DNA of 64,000 nucleotides from Thunnus maccoyii (GCF_910596095.1 NC_056540.1:29298001-29362000); one strand, 5' to 3'; positions 1 to 11,896 are shown, counted from the stretch's first letter. The notes: generated by a model from the sequence alone, not told the origin. Numbers and translations are program-made.

Positions 1-2389
1 AGATTTTATGAATATTGTAAAACTTCATTGACAGTCTTTTGCTACCGCATTACTACATTTCCTCTTGCACATTATTACCACCAACCGCTTCACATGTGTT
101 GCAAGAAAGAGTCACTATAACTGTTCCTGTTGTTTTGTCCGCCTGCACGGAAGGTACATAAAGTAAGAAACTAAATATACTTCTTCAGGGCTGATAAATG
201 TGAGGATTTGCTACATTTCCCTTTTTTTTTTACAATCGTAAATTGAATGTCAAATCGGGCTCTGGGAAATTGTTATGAACATTTTCCGCTATTTTCTGTC
301 ATTTTAGAGTTTAAAGGATTTATGGACAGATTAAGGTTCAAGGTTCAGTTTTGTCATAACACAATACAGGATCGCACAATGAAATGCAGTTGAATCCCCC
401 TCCATGCTACACGCACAGAAAACGCATTCATATTTTCAATTAGAAGAGAATAAAACAATAAAATAGATCAAAGTATATAAAAGTAGCACTAAAAGAAGGA
501 ATAAAAAAGGAAAACTATATTATATTTAAAAGGAATATACAGTTACACGTGGGTATATATACTATATATACCCATACACCAATGTGCAAAACATATGTAA
601 TATGCAAATTATAGTGCAAAAAAACTTGAGTTAGTTGCAGTATGCATTGTATTTTGGTGTTTATGTTGCTATTATTGCATCCACAATCTGTATGAAAATA
701 CAGATGAGTGTCAGGATACAGTGTGGATCTTCTTTAAAGGATCAATAGCTTCCAGTCAGTGCATCTTATCAATCATCAAGTACTTATTTATTTTAAGAAG
801 TGCACTCTTTCTCGTTCTACTCTCAGACTTTGCACTCCTGTGGTTAAGTTTACTGTCTCGATGCTCACTTACTGTTTTGCTTCACAGTCAGTTGTCACGT
901 GTGTTTTGTGCCAACACCCTCACACAGGATGTGTACGGTCAGCCCACACATTCTGCTAAACAGAGGAAGTAGTCAGACCAAGACATGCTGATGGCATCAT
1001 CCTGCACTGCTGGAACAAGCACTCATCTTTCATTTAGTACGTTTAGCACAATGTAGATACACTGTATAAACCAGCGTTGTTCTGGATTAAAAGTCATCCT
1101 GATTTACACTGAATGATGTCCGAGCTGAGACCTGCTGTCCGAATGTGATTGCACTTTTGGAAGTGAATTCCTCTTATGATCTGTTTTATCTGTAGTGTAA
1201 TTTTTCGTGTGCATGGTGCAACTCTGCAAACAACCGTGTCAGGGTGGAGTTACAGGAACTCTCTCCAAACAAAAATCCCTTAGTAAATATTCCCTGAGCA
1301 GTGAGGAACTGGCACCAGCAGAGCTCAGTCTGATGCTCCTGTGGTTTTGGACTAAAACCAGTTGGACCAATAAATTCCCTGGACTTCACCGCGCAAACTC
1401 ACTATTTACTTAATTAACCACCATTTATGCTGTATAAGATGAGGTAAAACCAGGACATCCATAAGGTTTCACTTCAGTTTATTCGCTCATATAAACGATC
1501 TGAAACAGAGGAAATAGTCAGATGAAAAATATGGAGCTCCAAACTTTAAAAATCAGCACAGTTGGAGTTGGTGAAATGGGAGAATCGCCTCAAAAATTGT
1601 ACAAAAATTACAAAAACACAGTTAGAGGTGCAGAAACTGAAAGATAACAAACCACAGAGGAAGACTTTGTGAGAATTAAGGAAACTAAAATAGATCATTT
1701 TTTGCCCCGTTGGTGGAAAAAGTGGTGATCAGATGATCGGATCAGCGTCACATTAAGTGGAACAAAAAAGTCAGGTTGCAGAAAGTGATGCAAACTGAGC
1801 CCGGCGGCTTCTAAACGACAGATTCCTCACAGCTCCGCAGAGTCCTCTTAGCAACAAACAAAACCAGACTGCATTCAAATTCTGCACACACTCTCGACGG
1901 CTCTTATGGCGAACCGTCGCACACTCACATCATCCTTTCAGCGGGAGTGACTCGAGGACAGGAAGACAGGAAGACACAGCCAGGAAGAGCTTTCCTCTGT
2001 CATGAGTGATCCGTGCCAGAGAGCAGGAACATTTGTCGCACCGCCAGGGATCTTTGTGACCTCTGACCTTTAACCTCCTCACTTGTTGATTGTGATATTA
2101 GTAATTGATATTCCTCTGTTGGTTTCACTGTACAGTTACTTTGGAATATAAATTTGGAAAAATATTTGTCTTTCTGCTCTTTCCACAATACAAACTAATC
2201 AAATTAATGTTTAATTCTCTTGCTACAGAGAAAGTAAACTTTTATTTGCTTGCTTTTATTGGTAATCGGTAGAAAATATCAGAACTCTGAGAAATAAACA
2301 ATCAGCAGAACCTGTCTCCATAAACACAAGTTGTGCTGTATGAGGAGGAAATACCAAGTAAACATGTCACTGTACAAAATAGGGTCTAT
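1..2389. other. No gene seen; AT-rich intergenic DNA with repeats
   Basis: No open frame here resembles a known protein, and the ORFs present are short and unsupported. A likely dispersed repeat occupies about 321-640. A minus-strand AATAAA (TTTATT on the plus strand) at about 1478-1483 could be the 3' end of a minus-strand transcript, but no stop codon of a recognisable gene lies upstream of it. The segment 1780-2000 is less AT-rich than its surroundings, for no reason I can identify. Confidence 0.5.
321..640. repeat. Probable dispersed repeat, AT-rich tail type
   Basis: The stretch opens with a sequence like AAGGTTCAGTTTTGTCATAA, carries a GCACAATGAAATGCAGTTG motif, and then becomes an A-rich run with repeated ATAAAATAGA-like words ending in TGTGCAAAA. 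I recognise this pattern from teleost genomes, where such sequences are widely dispersed, but I cannot assign a family. Boundaries are approximate. Confidence 0.45.
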
Positions 2390-2560
2390 CAAGTCAATTT
2401 TTATTTATAGCCCAAATTTGCCTCAGGGGGCTTTACAATCTGTGAATCTTTAACAGGGAAAAAATGGAAAAAAAACCTCAGGAAGAGCAACGGAGGAAGG
2501 ATCCCTCTCCCAGGACGGACAGAGATGTAATACATGTGTGTACAGAAGAGACCAAGATAG
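2390..2560 (+). repeat. Teleost dispersed repeat fragment (SINE-like or MITE-like)
   Basis: It starts with AGTCAATTTTTATTTATAGC and continues through GCCTCAGGGGGCTTTACA, TTTAACAGGG, CCTCAGGAAGAGCAAC and GGATCCCTCTCCCAGGACGG. These words in this order mark a repeat I know to be very abundant in percomorph fish. The middle part is missing compared with longer copies, so this is an internally deleted copy. Recognition is from memory; a RepeatMasker run would settle the family name. Confidence 0.65.
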
Positions 2561-2692
2561 AAAAATTACAGTATGGAATATGAAGAACATGATCGGGAGG
2601 TCCCTCGTTGGTGGAATGAGTCACCAAACTCGGTCAGCAGGAATCCATGTCTGACTCAGAGATGCACCTTGTTTCTGTGAAGACTTACTCAC

Positions 2693-2836
2693 CTCATATG
2701 ATGGTTTTTCTGCATCTTTCTTAGGCTCTTTCTCAAAAAACAAAGTGTGAGCCTTATGGCACAAGTGGAAAGCTTCTGCTTGATCTGCTGTGGCTTGTAT
2801 TTTAACCCATTTATGTGTTACTTTAGACAAAACTAT
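2693..2836 (-). CDS. Candidate orphan exon, 48 codons, unidentified protein
   Basis: Read on the minus strand, a pyrimidine-rich TTTTTACATTTTGCAG acceptor precedes 144 nt of open frame, which ends in GAG followed by a consensus GTGAGTAAG donor. Both junctions are phase 0. The encoded segment begins IVLSKVTHKWVKIQATADQ and ends EKEPKKDAEKPSYE. It is lysine- and glutamate-rich, with HLCHKAHTLFF in the middle. I do not recognise the family. No partner exon could be assigned: the next exons would lie left of 2693 (possibly outside the window) or between 2837 and about 5050. It may be a real exon of a gene downstream of hopx, or a chance open segment with good splice signals. Confidence 0.35.
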
Positions 2837-2975
2837 CTGCAAAATGTAAAAATGGAAATGTGGAATACCTCAGAAATGATAATATTCCTTCGTCATAGCT
2901 AAAATTGTAACAGAGAATGTTGTCAAATGACTTGAGAAGGTTTTTTTCATAATGACGCAGGACATAAACTTCTAG

Positions 2976-3144
2976 TTTCAGACCTGCTCTCTATGTAGAT
3001 ATAAAGGGCTCATTCTAATGTAACGAATGATTCTTATTTTCAGGTGATTATACACTAATTAAAAACATACGTATGAATATTTTACATTTCTGCCTCGTCT
3101 GTTCTGCCAGATGCCACTAAATTCTACACACTGCACCTTTAAAC
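2976..3144. mobile_element. Half copy of the 'CACCTTTAA' MITE family
   Basis: From ATGTAGATATAAAGGGCTCA to AATTCTACACACTGCACCTT this segment is collinear with the right half of the fuller copy at 35810-36176. That includes the GATGCCACTAAATTCTACAC terminal block. The left half is absent, so this is a truncated inverted-repeat element without coding capacity. Confidence 0.7.
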
Positions 3145-3347
3145 GATGATTTATGAGCAAGGTGCAGAGAGTCAGGGTCTGGGATATAATGTGTGTTTTC
3201 AGCAGAGGCTTGAGCAACCCAGCTGCATGTGTGTGTGTATTTGTGTGTGTATGTGTGGTGCGCACACGATAAACAAATATGCTTGTTTTTTTTTTTCACA
3301 TTCATCTGCACAGAGGGAAACACCCTCAGGCCCCGGAAACAGACGCT

Positions 3348-3394
<47 letters not shown>

Positions 3395-5054
3395 ATTTCT
3401 ATACTTATAAGGCTCAAATGTCCTTTTAAGTATTTACACAAGATTAAAATCCTCTAAAGTGAGGATTTTGCAGAGTTAAAGTGAAGATTAGAGTTAGGAT
3501 TAAGATTAAAGTTAGGAGTAAGCAAAGTGGATGTTCTCACATTAAATCAGTACTACTGTGTTCATACTTTGTGAATGTGTGTGTGTGTGTGTGTGTGCAG
3601 CAGATGCCAATGTAAACACTGTCACAACAGTCTGTAAAAAGCCGCAGCGTGTTTTATGAGCGGTGGTGCTACCTGTTGGGTCGGTGTTGGTTTCAGTCGA
3701 GCTTGTTGTGCAGACAGTTCCCACGATCAGAGAGTTTTTCACTCCCGGCTCTTTGGCAAGAAACTTCATCCCCTCTCTGTTTCTCCCACCTTCTTCAGCC
3801 TCTTCTCACACACACACACACACACATTTCTTTTCTGTCTTGTAAAATGAGCAAGTGGATCTTTTCACTCTTTTCTTGCTCCTTGCTAGTCGTCTGATTT
3901 GAATCTAATCTGCAGACAACTGTAAACGTCTTATTCAGAGCAGCAGAATCTGGTCGATCCACAGCAGCTTTCTCTTCAATCTATCGGCATATTACAAATC
4001 TCAATGTAATTCAAATAAATATGCAAAATGTGTGGTAACTTGTTTTTATTTTGCACCTGGTTTCCCTGAACCTCGCCGGATCTATTTCTGATGCAAATAA
4101 CAATTTACCAAGAAGCCCTCCCTCCTGGTTTCTGCAGGCCTGGCACCCAAACCAAACCTTTTATATCACTGAAACCTGTCAAGCTCCACTGCACCTACTT
4201 GAAATATATTATTATGTCACATTTTATCATGTTAAGTGATCTAAATTTAACCAGGTATCTACAGGAATAAGATAAAATACTAGAGAGCACTGTTGGGAAC
4301 TATTTTCAGTGGCGGATTTATACACATTTGGTTCTCTAGTGAGTATTTCCGGCAACAGGACGGTGTGTGAAGGATTGAGTCTAATAAACTACAGTGAGGT
4401 GCAGCTCATTTATGTGTTTATAATAGTTTTAGAGATATCAGGCTTTGGCTAAATAGACAATACTTGTTAGTAGGGTTCATTAATTTTTGGTTTTGGTCTT
4501 TTAATGGGATTTGCTGACAATAATATCACCAGCTTTATCCTTTAAAGTGGCCTTTTTGAAAATGCGCTCTCTTTGATGGTGGGATCACGTCCTATTTTTA
4601 CAGAGCTCGGTCACAGGAGAAAGGGACAATGAAATGACATCACCTGTCATTTGTTTAGCCCATGATGCCATTCATGCTCAGTGGGCTCACATGTCTGCCG
4701 CCCCCCCACGCCCCAGTCCGCTTCCCCCCCGTCCGCCTCCCCGTCCACTGGAAATGTTCCAGATTCGTGACTAAAAGTTCCTGGATAGCGGCAGCTGATT
4801 CCAGCAGCATCTATTGTAATCCCAGCTTTTCCTTACATTTTTTTTTTTTTATAGTCCCATGAACAGGCGCGGGGGTCCAGCTCCGCTCCCTGCTGACAGA
4901 CGTACACAAAAACAAAGCCTGAAAACAAAAGCACAGTGTCCCCAATAGCCCTCCCGCTCTATCTAAACGTCATCCCACCATTGTATAACCCGGCTTCCTC
5001 AGTGAATATGGACCCCGGACGCAGCCTCAAAAGCACACCTGAGTCAGTTTAACT
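3145..5054. other. Non-genic DNA rich in AC/GT microsatellites
   Basis: No supported gene. It contains a (TG)19 tract at 3353-3390, a shorter GT tract at about 3575-3598 and a CA tract at about 3807-3826. A C-rich patch lies at 4697-4745. The ORFs here are mostly readings of the microsatellites. If the exon at 2693-2836 is real, upstream exons of its gene could lie here, but none could be identified. Confidence 0.5.
3353..3390. repeat. (TG)n microsatellite
   Basis: Nineteen uninterrupted TG units with no coding association. Confidence 0.95.
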
Positions 5055-5069
5055 TATAATAACAATATG

Positions 5070-5075
5070 TTTATT
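5070..5075 (-). promoter_or_regulatory. hopx: Putative hopx poly(A) signal
   Basis: AATAAA on the minus strand, about 240 nt beyond the hopx stop codon. This would give a short 3' UTR of roughly 250 nt. Another AATAAA further away could also be used, so the choice is inferred from proximity. Confidence 0.5.
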
Positions 5076-5257
5076 TTATGTAAACATGGTGGTTATATTG
5101 GCAACAGCACACAAACACCTTCACATTCCGTAAGTTGAAATAGCTTCATAGATACAAAAAAAGAGAGATGACAGATGGAGAGGGAAGTGTATGAGGAAGG
5201 AGGTGGGGAGGTCAGTTCGTCCAAGAGAAACAGGGTCAGCACAAAGCTTCAGGCGTC

Positions 5258-5292
5258 GAGGAGAGGAGAGGAGAGGAGAGGAGAGGAGAGGA
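5258..5292. repeat. (GAGGA)n pentanucleotide repeat in hopx 3' UTR
   Basis: Seven perfect tandem 5-mers begin 19 nt beyond the hopx stop codon. In the mRNA (minus strand) they read as a pure pyrimidine (TCCTC)n tract. Confidence 0.9.
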
Positions 5293-5311
5293 ACGCTGTG
5301 GTCAGAAAGTC

Positions 5312-5389
5312 TCAATCCAACACAGAGCCCAGTTCAGCTGGAAGGCCCTCCGCCTCCCTCCACAGTGCGTTACGTAGCTTGAACCATTT
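5312..5389 (-). CDS. hopx: hopx coding exon 2 (helix 3, tail and stop)
   Basis: The exon follows an acceptor reading TTCCTCTAG and begins AAATGGTTC. It encodes 25 residues (54-78) and a TGA stop at 5312-5314. The WFxxR motif of homeodomain helix 3 is present as WFKLR, but the DNA-contacting Asn of normal homeodomains (WFQNRR) is replaced by Leu, in keeping with a non-DNA-binding HOPX. The exon was too short to appear as a standalone ORF and was found by searching for the expected WF motif. Confidence 0.93.
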   Translation of the reverse strand, partial: KWFKLRNALWREAEGLPAELGSVLD

Positions 5390-8300
5390 CTAGAGGAAAC
5401 AAAAACACAAAAAGAAAAGGACAAACATAGACAAGGAAGGTGTTAAAAGCAGGTAACAGGACATTTTGTTCAGGCGCAAATGTACTTTGGCACAAACTGC
5501 TGCAGAACCTGAAATGCGAGAGCGGTGAGATAACTGGTCCGGCTGACGGAAAACAGTCATGACATAAATATTCCTGAGAATTACACAGGTGGAGTACTGG
5601 TATTGTCAAGAATGATTTTTAAACAAAGTACTGAGTTCTCCAGATGTATTGTCACTGCTATTATTATCCTCAGGCAACTGGCTAGATTTACAACCATGCA
5701 AACTCAGCTGTCTGCAGGATTGTAAACAGGCCAACCTAATAGCGTCTTTTCAGTGGAAGAAGTACTGAGATCTTTTACATAAGTACATAAGTATCCAAAC
5801 ATTTGGCTGGTACTGTTTATACAATTGGAATATTGATTCATTGACTTGTATGTATAAGCAGCATTTTAAATCTCAAGGTAGCGCTAATGTTTAAAGTTTA
5901 TACTACTGTTTGTTGGGTAGTCTTATATAACAGCAGTTATTTTGGTTCTAGTACATATTGTATATTATGTGCAATTTCAAGATCCGCAAAATGTTTTTCC
6001 TGGTGTCTGTTAGAGTTGCCACTCCACAAAGAGAGCGTATAATGTGGCTATAAACTTTTAGTTTTGCTTGTTAATATTTCTACAAATTTGTATTTTCATC
6101 CAAAGACTACAAAACATGATAACTGTTTGGTTAAAGGAATAGTTTAACATTTTGGTAAATACACTTTTTAGCGTTCTTCCAAAACTGACATGAGAGGATA
6201 TAGAGCTCATGTACTGTCAGTACATACGGAGCCTCACCCTGTCTGTCCGTAAAGCTCACAATCATCTCATTTGTTTAACTCATACATAGACAGAAATGTC
6301 ATAAATGTTTGATTATAGGGGAGATACATGTTCTAACTAAATGTTGAACTATTCCTTAAAAAACACACTTCCTGGTTTTAATTGTTCCCTAAATCCCACA
6401 ATTTCCTCCCAGTTTCAAAACAGAAACAGCAAATCTCAGAGCCTATTAACTGTGTCCATGGTAACATAATTAATATGTTAGTAAGCTAACAAGCCACATG
6501 TTACACATTGAACTAACATACTGCTGACCAATTTAACATGACCAAAGCTAGCCTGGTAACGGCTATCGAATGCGTATGCTAACATTTAGCACATAACATT
6601 TACCATTTTAGCATGCTAACTGAATATGTTAATTTATATCATATGTAGCTTTCTAACTAGCTATCATTAGCCTGTTAATGCATATACAGTTGCATTTCTA
6701 TGACATAAAGCACAAAGTTCCATGATACACCCTACAACCGCTAACATTAGCATAACAGTAATGCTAATGTTAGCGGGTGTAGGGTGTATCATGAAACTTT
6801 GTGCTTTATGTCATAGAAATTGTTTTGGACAGGCTGTTTAGGGTTAAATTATGAAATGTTTTAGATGTGGGACTTTTTTTATTCACGATTTTATGCAACC
6901 TGGATTGTTGGATTTGTGAATTAATTTCATTAGGGATTCAGATATATCATATGTTTAGAGCTTAGTTAGTGCGTCAGAAACACAATCATCAATGCACAAA
7001 TTCAAAAACATAAAAATTAAGATAAAATGAGAGTCACAAAGTGGAGCTTTGGAGTTTCTTCTTGTCTTTCATCTTCATAATTACATTACAGTCACATTTT
7101 TTTTTTTGGTGCATGTTAATGCAGTCACTGACTCACAGAGACACAGCAGTGACCCTGAGGCTAAGTTGTATCAGGGAAACCACAGAGGATTAATGTTTCC
7201 ATCCAATTTTAACAGAGAATGCTGGCACTGACTGGGCCTGTTTCTGCGGGGGCCAGTTCCTTTGCAAAAAGCTGTCAGCACCCTGACTGCTGAGCCAATA
7301 ACTACACAGAGAAACCCTGACTAGATGATGACTGCGGCACACACCCGTGAACTGCAGCATCACTGTTTTGCGGTTGTCAAGGGTTTCACAACAATGCTGA
7401 CATCATCTAGATAGCACCGAGGGGGAAAGGGAGGGATCCCTGACGCCGGCCTTTGGACACGAGACCGTCGTTCGCTGTGTGACTGAGCCATGTGCCTGGC
7501 AGGAGGGACAGTTCCCACATTTTGTACTTGAAAACACATGAGATTCCCATTTGGAGTTGTCTGGGTTTGCACTCAAAAATGCAGAAACTAAGACAATTCA
7601 AGAACTGTCTCTGAACTTGGCTGTTCATGCAAACATGCTGGATTTATTTGTGCACTGTGTTCTGGGATTTCACATTCATTTAAGTCTACAATGCAGGACA
7701 TTCATGCTATTATATAGATATTTCCTCTACTAATTAAATCTAGTCGCTATGGGTATTATCTTAAAAAATTACATTTTCTCTTCCAGGTTTTGAATGGAAT
7801 CACTTTTGTACTTTGTTGCTTTGTTGTTAAAATTCAAAAGATCTTTGACTTTCCTTGTAAAAGCATCACACACATGTCATTTCTGAACAATAATGGTGAG
7901 ATTTACAATCCCCTTGAACTATACAATGGTGCTTGTGTAACTTTTCCCATTGACAAACACTATTACATAACTGTCTCTACCTTCATGGCGTTGACTGCGG
8001 CACTGAAAAACAAATAAAAGTAGACTGTGAAAGGAGCTCAAACAGGCCGCTCGGAGGTTGAAACACGTTGTAAATGTTGTTAACGTTAAAGGGGGGGAGT
8101 GGTAGCCGGGGGATGTGTTTCTTTAGTTAAACCTTCTCCAATGAGAGCTTTGTTAACAAATCCAAAACACTTGATGACAGGAGGGGTGGCAGGAAGAGAA
8201 GAAAAAAAAAAACATCAGCTTGAAATGAAGACAGGTCTTTTGATGAGAGGCCAGACCTTTACCTCACCCGGCCTGGACCGGGCTTCCCTGTCAGGTCGCC

Positions 8301-11300
8301 CAGCTTCTCCCACCTTTGTATAGGATGAAAAGAAACAGTCAGGCGCCAACACCAGACGACTAACAGGGAGCAGCAGAGTGGAGTTTTAGTTTTACAAAGA
8401 CTTCTCAGAGCTGCACCGGAGGGAGAGAAACCTCTCTGAATTAGCATATTGTTGTTTTATGGGGCTTTAACATTTTTGTTTTTCATCTTTCAGTAGGATT
8501 GTGTTGATATCAAACCCAAGTTTCCATGATACACAGCTGTGTGGCACTTTAACGAAGAGGTTCACAATTTTTCAAGTCTATACTTCTGTGTATTGAGGAA
8601 ATAAATGTCTTTTTGTTAAAATTTGTGACCTGTTTGCCCCATAATGCAATTACAAGACTGTCTTTGGTTCCACCTGTTTAAATGTACTGCCAGTGAAACA
8701 AATGATACCATTGAGAGAAGTTTGTATAAGTAAAACTCCAGTTTTAAGACCTACAGCTGCACTTTGACATCTGACAGGGAAATTTTTGTCCCTGTTTACC
8801 CATCATGATGAGATTTGTGAGAGATTTTTTTTTTGTGCCTGTGTAACCGCAGCACTGAGAAATCTGGAGGAACCGGTTCGTAGAGCCAAAAGTGGAAAAA
8901 CCAGTGCCAATCATGTGTCTGACATACACGAGTTATTGATTGTTGGAATGTTTGGACTGTAAAAGCTGACTATTAAAAGGACATGTGCGCTGTGCCATGT
9001 GCAAGCAAGCGCTGTGTCTCTCTACCAACCTCAAACGTTCAGGCCGCCTCGCAAACAAGAGCAGAAATTTGCCTACGAAACGAGCTTCATGCTACGTCAA
9101 CTCAAATGACAGAATTTACATGTAGGGCTTTAACTCCTGGTTAGCTTATCAATTGCTCATGTTGTTTGCGTGCCAAATCCTAAAGAGGAATAACAACTGA
9201 TATTTCTTATTCTGAAACTCCGACGTTTATTCTTGCAAAACCAAAACTGAACTGAAAATACTTTTACAGTGATGCACCTATGAGAGGAATGCCGCTGGAG
9301 GTGCCTGCATAACTTCAGTACACTCTTAACATGTTGGCTATGAAGCTTCACATCTGGCTCCTGATGTGACAGTTTCACAGACTTTCCAGTAGGCCAGAAA
9401 CATTCCTTAGATAGACTGATGGTGGGAGTTTTTACATGCAGGAATAGGGAGTGATGGGAGATTGAATACATTAGTATTAATGTGATATTTTATTCAATTA
9501 ATGGTCAGTGTTTCTACTTTGATCACTGGCTGTAAAAACAGGCTTCAATCTTAATCTAGTTTTTACATTTTTACTGCTGAATGTCTGCTGTCTGGTAGCT
9601 TTTTCCTGCTGGGGAGGAAGAGATGTGAGTAATGAGGTTATTTATAAGCTATAACTCAGGGTTCCCCTCTTCCTACAAGGAAATACAAAGTAAAACAGAT
9701 CAAGAGGTCTGGTAGTTTTTCCTCAAACTCTGATGTGATGTTACATAAACATGACTGCTGTTTTTGAGTCGCTGATGAAAACAGCTGTAATCTCTGGAAA
9801 AGCGAGTAAGTGGACTTTGAGTGAAACTACTGTTACGAAGATCAAAAAGCAACTTTTACACTCACACCTTTGAGTGACTTTAACTTTTTAGCATGTTTTA
9901 AAATCATTTTACATACAGATATAGTAACATTAAACTAGTGTTGCATTATTTGCTTGAAAAATGACTGAAATGATTCATCGATCGTCAAAAAACAGTTAAT
10001 TTGTGTCGACTGACTGATTGTTTCAGCTCTCCACTGAGATAAAAGTATTATAAGTAAAGATGCGTTTCCCACATCCAACTTTATATAAATGCAGCACAAA
10101 CACGTACAGCTATGACGAGTCACAGCACCAGCCCAGAAACTCAGTGTCATTAACAATAAATCCAACAAAAAAAATGACATCATAGTCCCGCCCTAACTGT
10201 TTGACTGACACATGATGTCTCCCCAAAGTCATCTCTGTGAAGTCTTAAGTCAACCTAAGCAAATGAATCAGTAGACGTAACTGTGGATCTTTCCCAGAGT
10301 TGAAAAGGCAGCAGGAAACTCGACTCTGATATGACTTCATTAGGAAAAACAACCTGCGGCTGCTCCACTGACGGTCGGCGGAGTGCTGCTGCCTTTGTGG
10401 TCCGTGTTTGTTTGCACTCAGATGGGGATTATTTCATCAGACCGTGACGTTCTCAACAGAAACATTGGCTGAGATCATCCTCAACACTGTCACTGTTCCC
10501 AAACCTGCTCTATTGAAAGTCAGTGGACTTTCTCCGCACTTATCTTTTTGACATCGCAGATTACAAGTCTCTTGTTCTGCTTTTAGATAAACTTGTTCCT
10601 ACTGATAAATCTTCATGTGTACATATTGTTACTCCCTTCTCCCTGTGCCACTATATGTTTTTTTTTTCCTCAGAGGTCACCTGACTGAGACACTGACAGA
10701 GATACTGACAGCTCTCATGACTTGTACTGTAAACTTTCTTGACATTATAAAGTCAAGTTTTGTGAATCTAGGTCTCTTGTTTTTATTGTGAGGGCGGCTG
10801 ATTGCAGTAAAACCTCTGAAAACTGCAACAAAGTACATTACAAAGTACTGTAGTTAAGTACAGTTTTGACCTACTGTACCCAAGTATTTTTGTGCAACAT
10901 TAAACTTGTGCTCAACTATATTAAAGACTAAAAAAAATGTACTTTTTATTTCTTTACTAGTTACTTTGCAGGTTAAGATTGGCAAAGTTATAAATTACTG
11001 TATGTACAAGTAGTTACAGTCACAAAATGACAATACATGCTTACAAAATTACACATCAGTTACACAACAATGTGACACACTGAAAGGCTCTTTCTTCATA
11101 ATAAATATTTCTACTCTTTAAGTATATTTGGATTCTAATAGTTGGTTAAGTAAAGGTTTTAATGCAGTGTTTTTACATTGTGGCATTAATTGAAATCATC
11201 TTTCACCTCTGGGTGTCCTGAAGACATATGAATACATTTTCTTTTGGGAATTTGTCACTTTTTTTATCCTAAGTGTGCTGCTAAATAAAGTGCCCACATC

Positions 11301-11896
11301 ACAGACAGAGTGGAGACTCACTGCCCTCATGGAAATAAATGATACTGCGCAAAAATTATTAAAAACTTTAGGAATATTAAAGGAGCATCATTGGGAATCT
11401 ATAGATGAAAATACTATAATCTATGATCATTGGTGTGCTAAAATCATTTAAAAAAGACAGTTAATTGGAAAATAATCTAACTATTGAGCATCAGACATGG
11501 TAACAGTCTCCACAGGAATATTTCAGTGACCTATAGCAGATGAGCATGTTTAAATGACCTCATAATTTCTAGGAAAGTGTCACAGTATTCACTCAGGACA
11601 GCATGTAACATCACTGTACCGAGACATTGAAGCTCATATAATTCAGCCTGAAAACATATCAAACGTGCAAACTTTAGAAAAACATAATTCCACGAGTCTT
11701 TAGGTGAAAGGTTATTAAATATGAAGTTATAACTCACTTGTGTATCCTTCTCTGACAGTCCGCACTCCGCAGCGATCAACATGAGCGTCGTTTCATCCGG
11801 ATGCTTGGTGACTTTGTTGAAATTCTCCTCCAGCACTTTCATCTGATAGTCCGACAGTTTCAGACAAGCCATCGCTGCAGAAGTCACAGAAGTCAT
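5312..11896 (-). CDS. hopx: Homeodomain-only protein HOPX, whole coding span
   Basis: HOPX is a very small atypical homeodomain protein. In mammals it does not bind DNA directly but acts as a nuclear cofactor, opposing SRF and recruiting histone deacetylase in heart and stem cells. Two coding exons (11896-11738 and 5389-5312, joined in phase 0) give 78 residues from the first plausible Met, or 70 from the second. Mammalian HOPX has 73. The helix 1-2 region contains VLEENFNKVTKHPDETT and LIAAECGLSEKDTQ, matching the family pattern; exon 2 supplies helix 3 (KWFKLRNALWREAEG) and the tail GSVLD. The frame stays open upstream to another ATG at 12040, but that stretch reads through a poly-T-derived Phe run and looks like 5' UTR. 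Identity is confident; the exact start is not. Confidence 0.93.
6440..6690. repeat. GTTAGC/GCTAAC-rich dispersed repeat
   Basis: The words GCTAAC, TTAGCATGCTAAC, TAGCTTTCTAACTAGC and GTTAGTAAGC recur at short, irregular spacing. This composition is typical of a widespread teleost repeat. Similar shorter patches occur at 13318-13365, 50230-50340, 59270-59365 and 59515-59545 in this window. Confidence 0.6.
6695..6819. repeat. 125 bp near-perfect palindrome, 59 bp arms
   Basis: The left arm runs from TTTCTATGACATAAAGCACA to ...CTAACATTAGCAT (6695-6753). The right arm, 6761-6819, is its reverse complement with only two or three mismatches. The 7 bp spacer is AACAGTA. The arms end in the GCTAACATTAGC motif of the neighbouring repeat. 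It would form a long hairpin. See findings. Confidence 0.9.
11738..11896 (-). CDS. hopx: hopx coding exon 1 (start, helices 1-2)
   Basis: The exon encodes 53 residues, ends CAA|GTGAGT, and is phase 0. Met1 at 11896 has A at -3 (a reasonable Kozak context). Met9 at 11872 has GCGATGG context and would give a protein closest in length to mammalian HOPX. A CTTCTGCAG lies immediately before Met9 and could be a splice acceptor for a noncoding 5' exon, in which case Met9 would be the start. No supported upstream exon was found. Confidence 0.88.

Larger units (their letters stand above)
5390..11737 (-). other. hopx: hopx intron, 6.3 kb
   Basis: The donor is CAA|GTGAGT and the acceptor TCTAG|AAA. No other exon was found. 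It contains a run of GCTAAC/GTTAGC-rich fish repeat (about 6440-6690), a 125 bp palindrome (6695-6819), a small piece of another inverted-repeat element near 8557-8585, and otherwise ordinary AT-rich sequence. ORFs in it (for example at 9157-9471) have no supporting features. Confidence 0.85.

Noticed and set aside
8870..8890. Possible tRNA B box (GGTTCG) near 8874
   Set aside because: No matching A box or cloverleaf arms around it.
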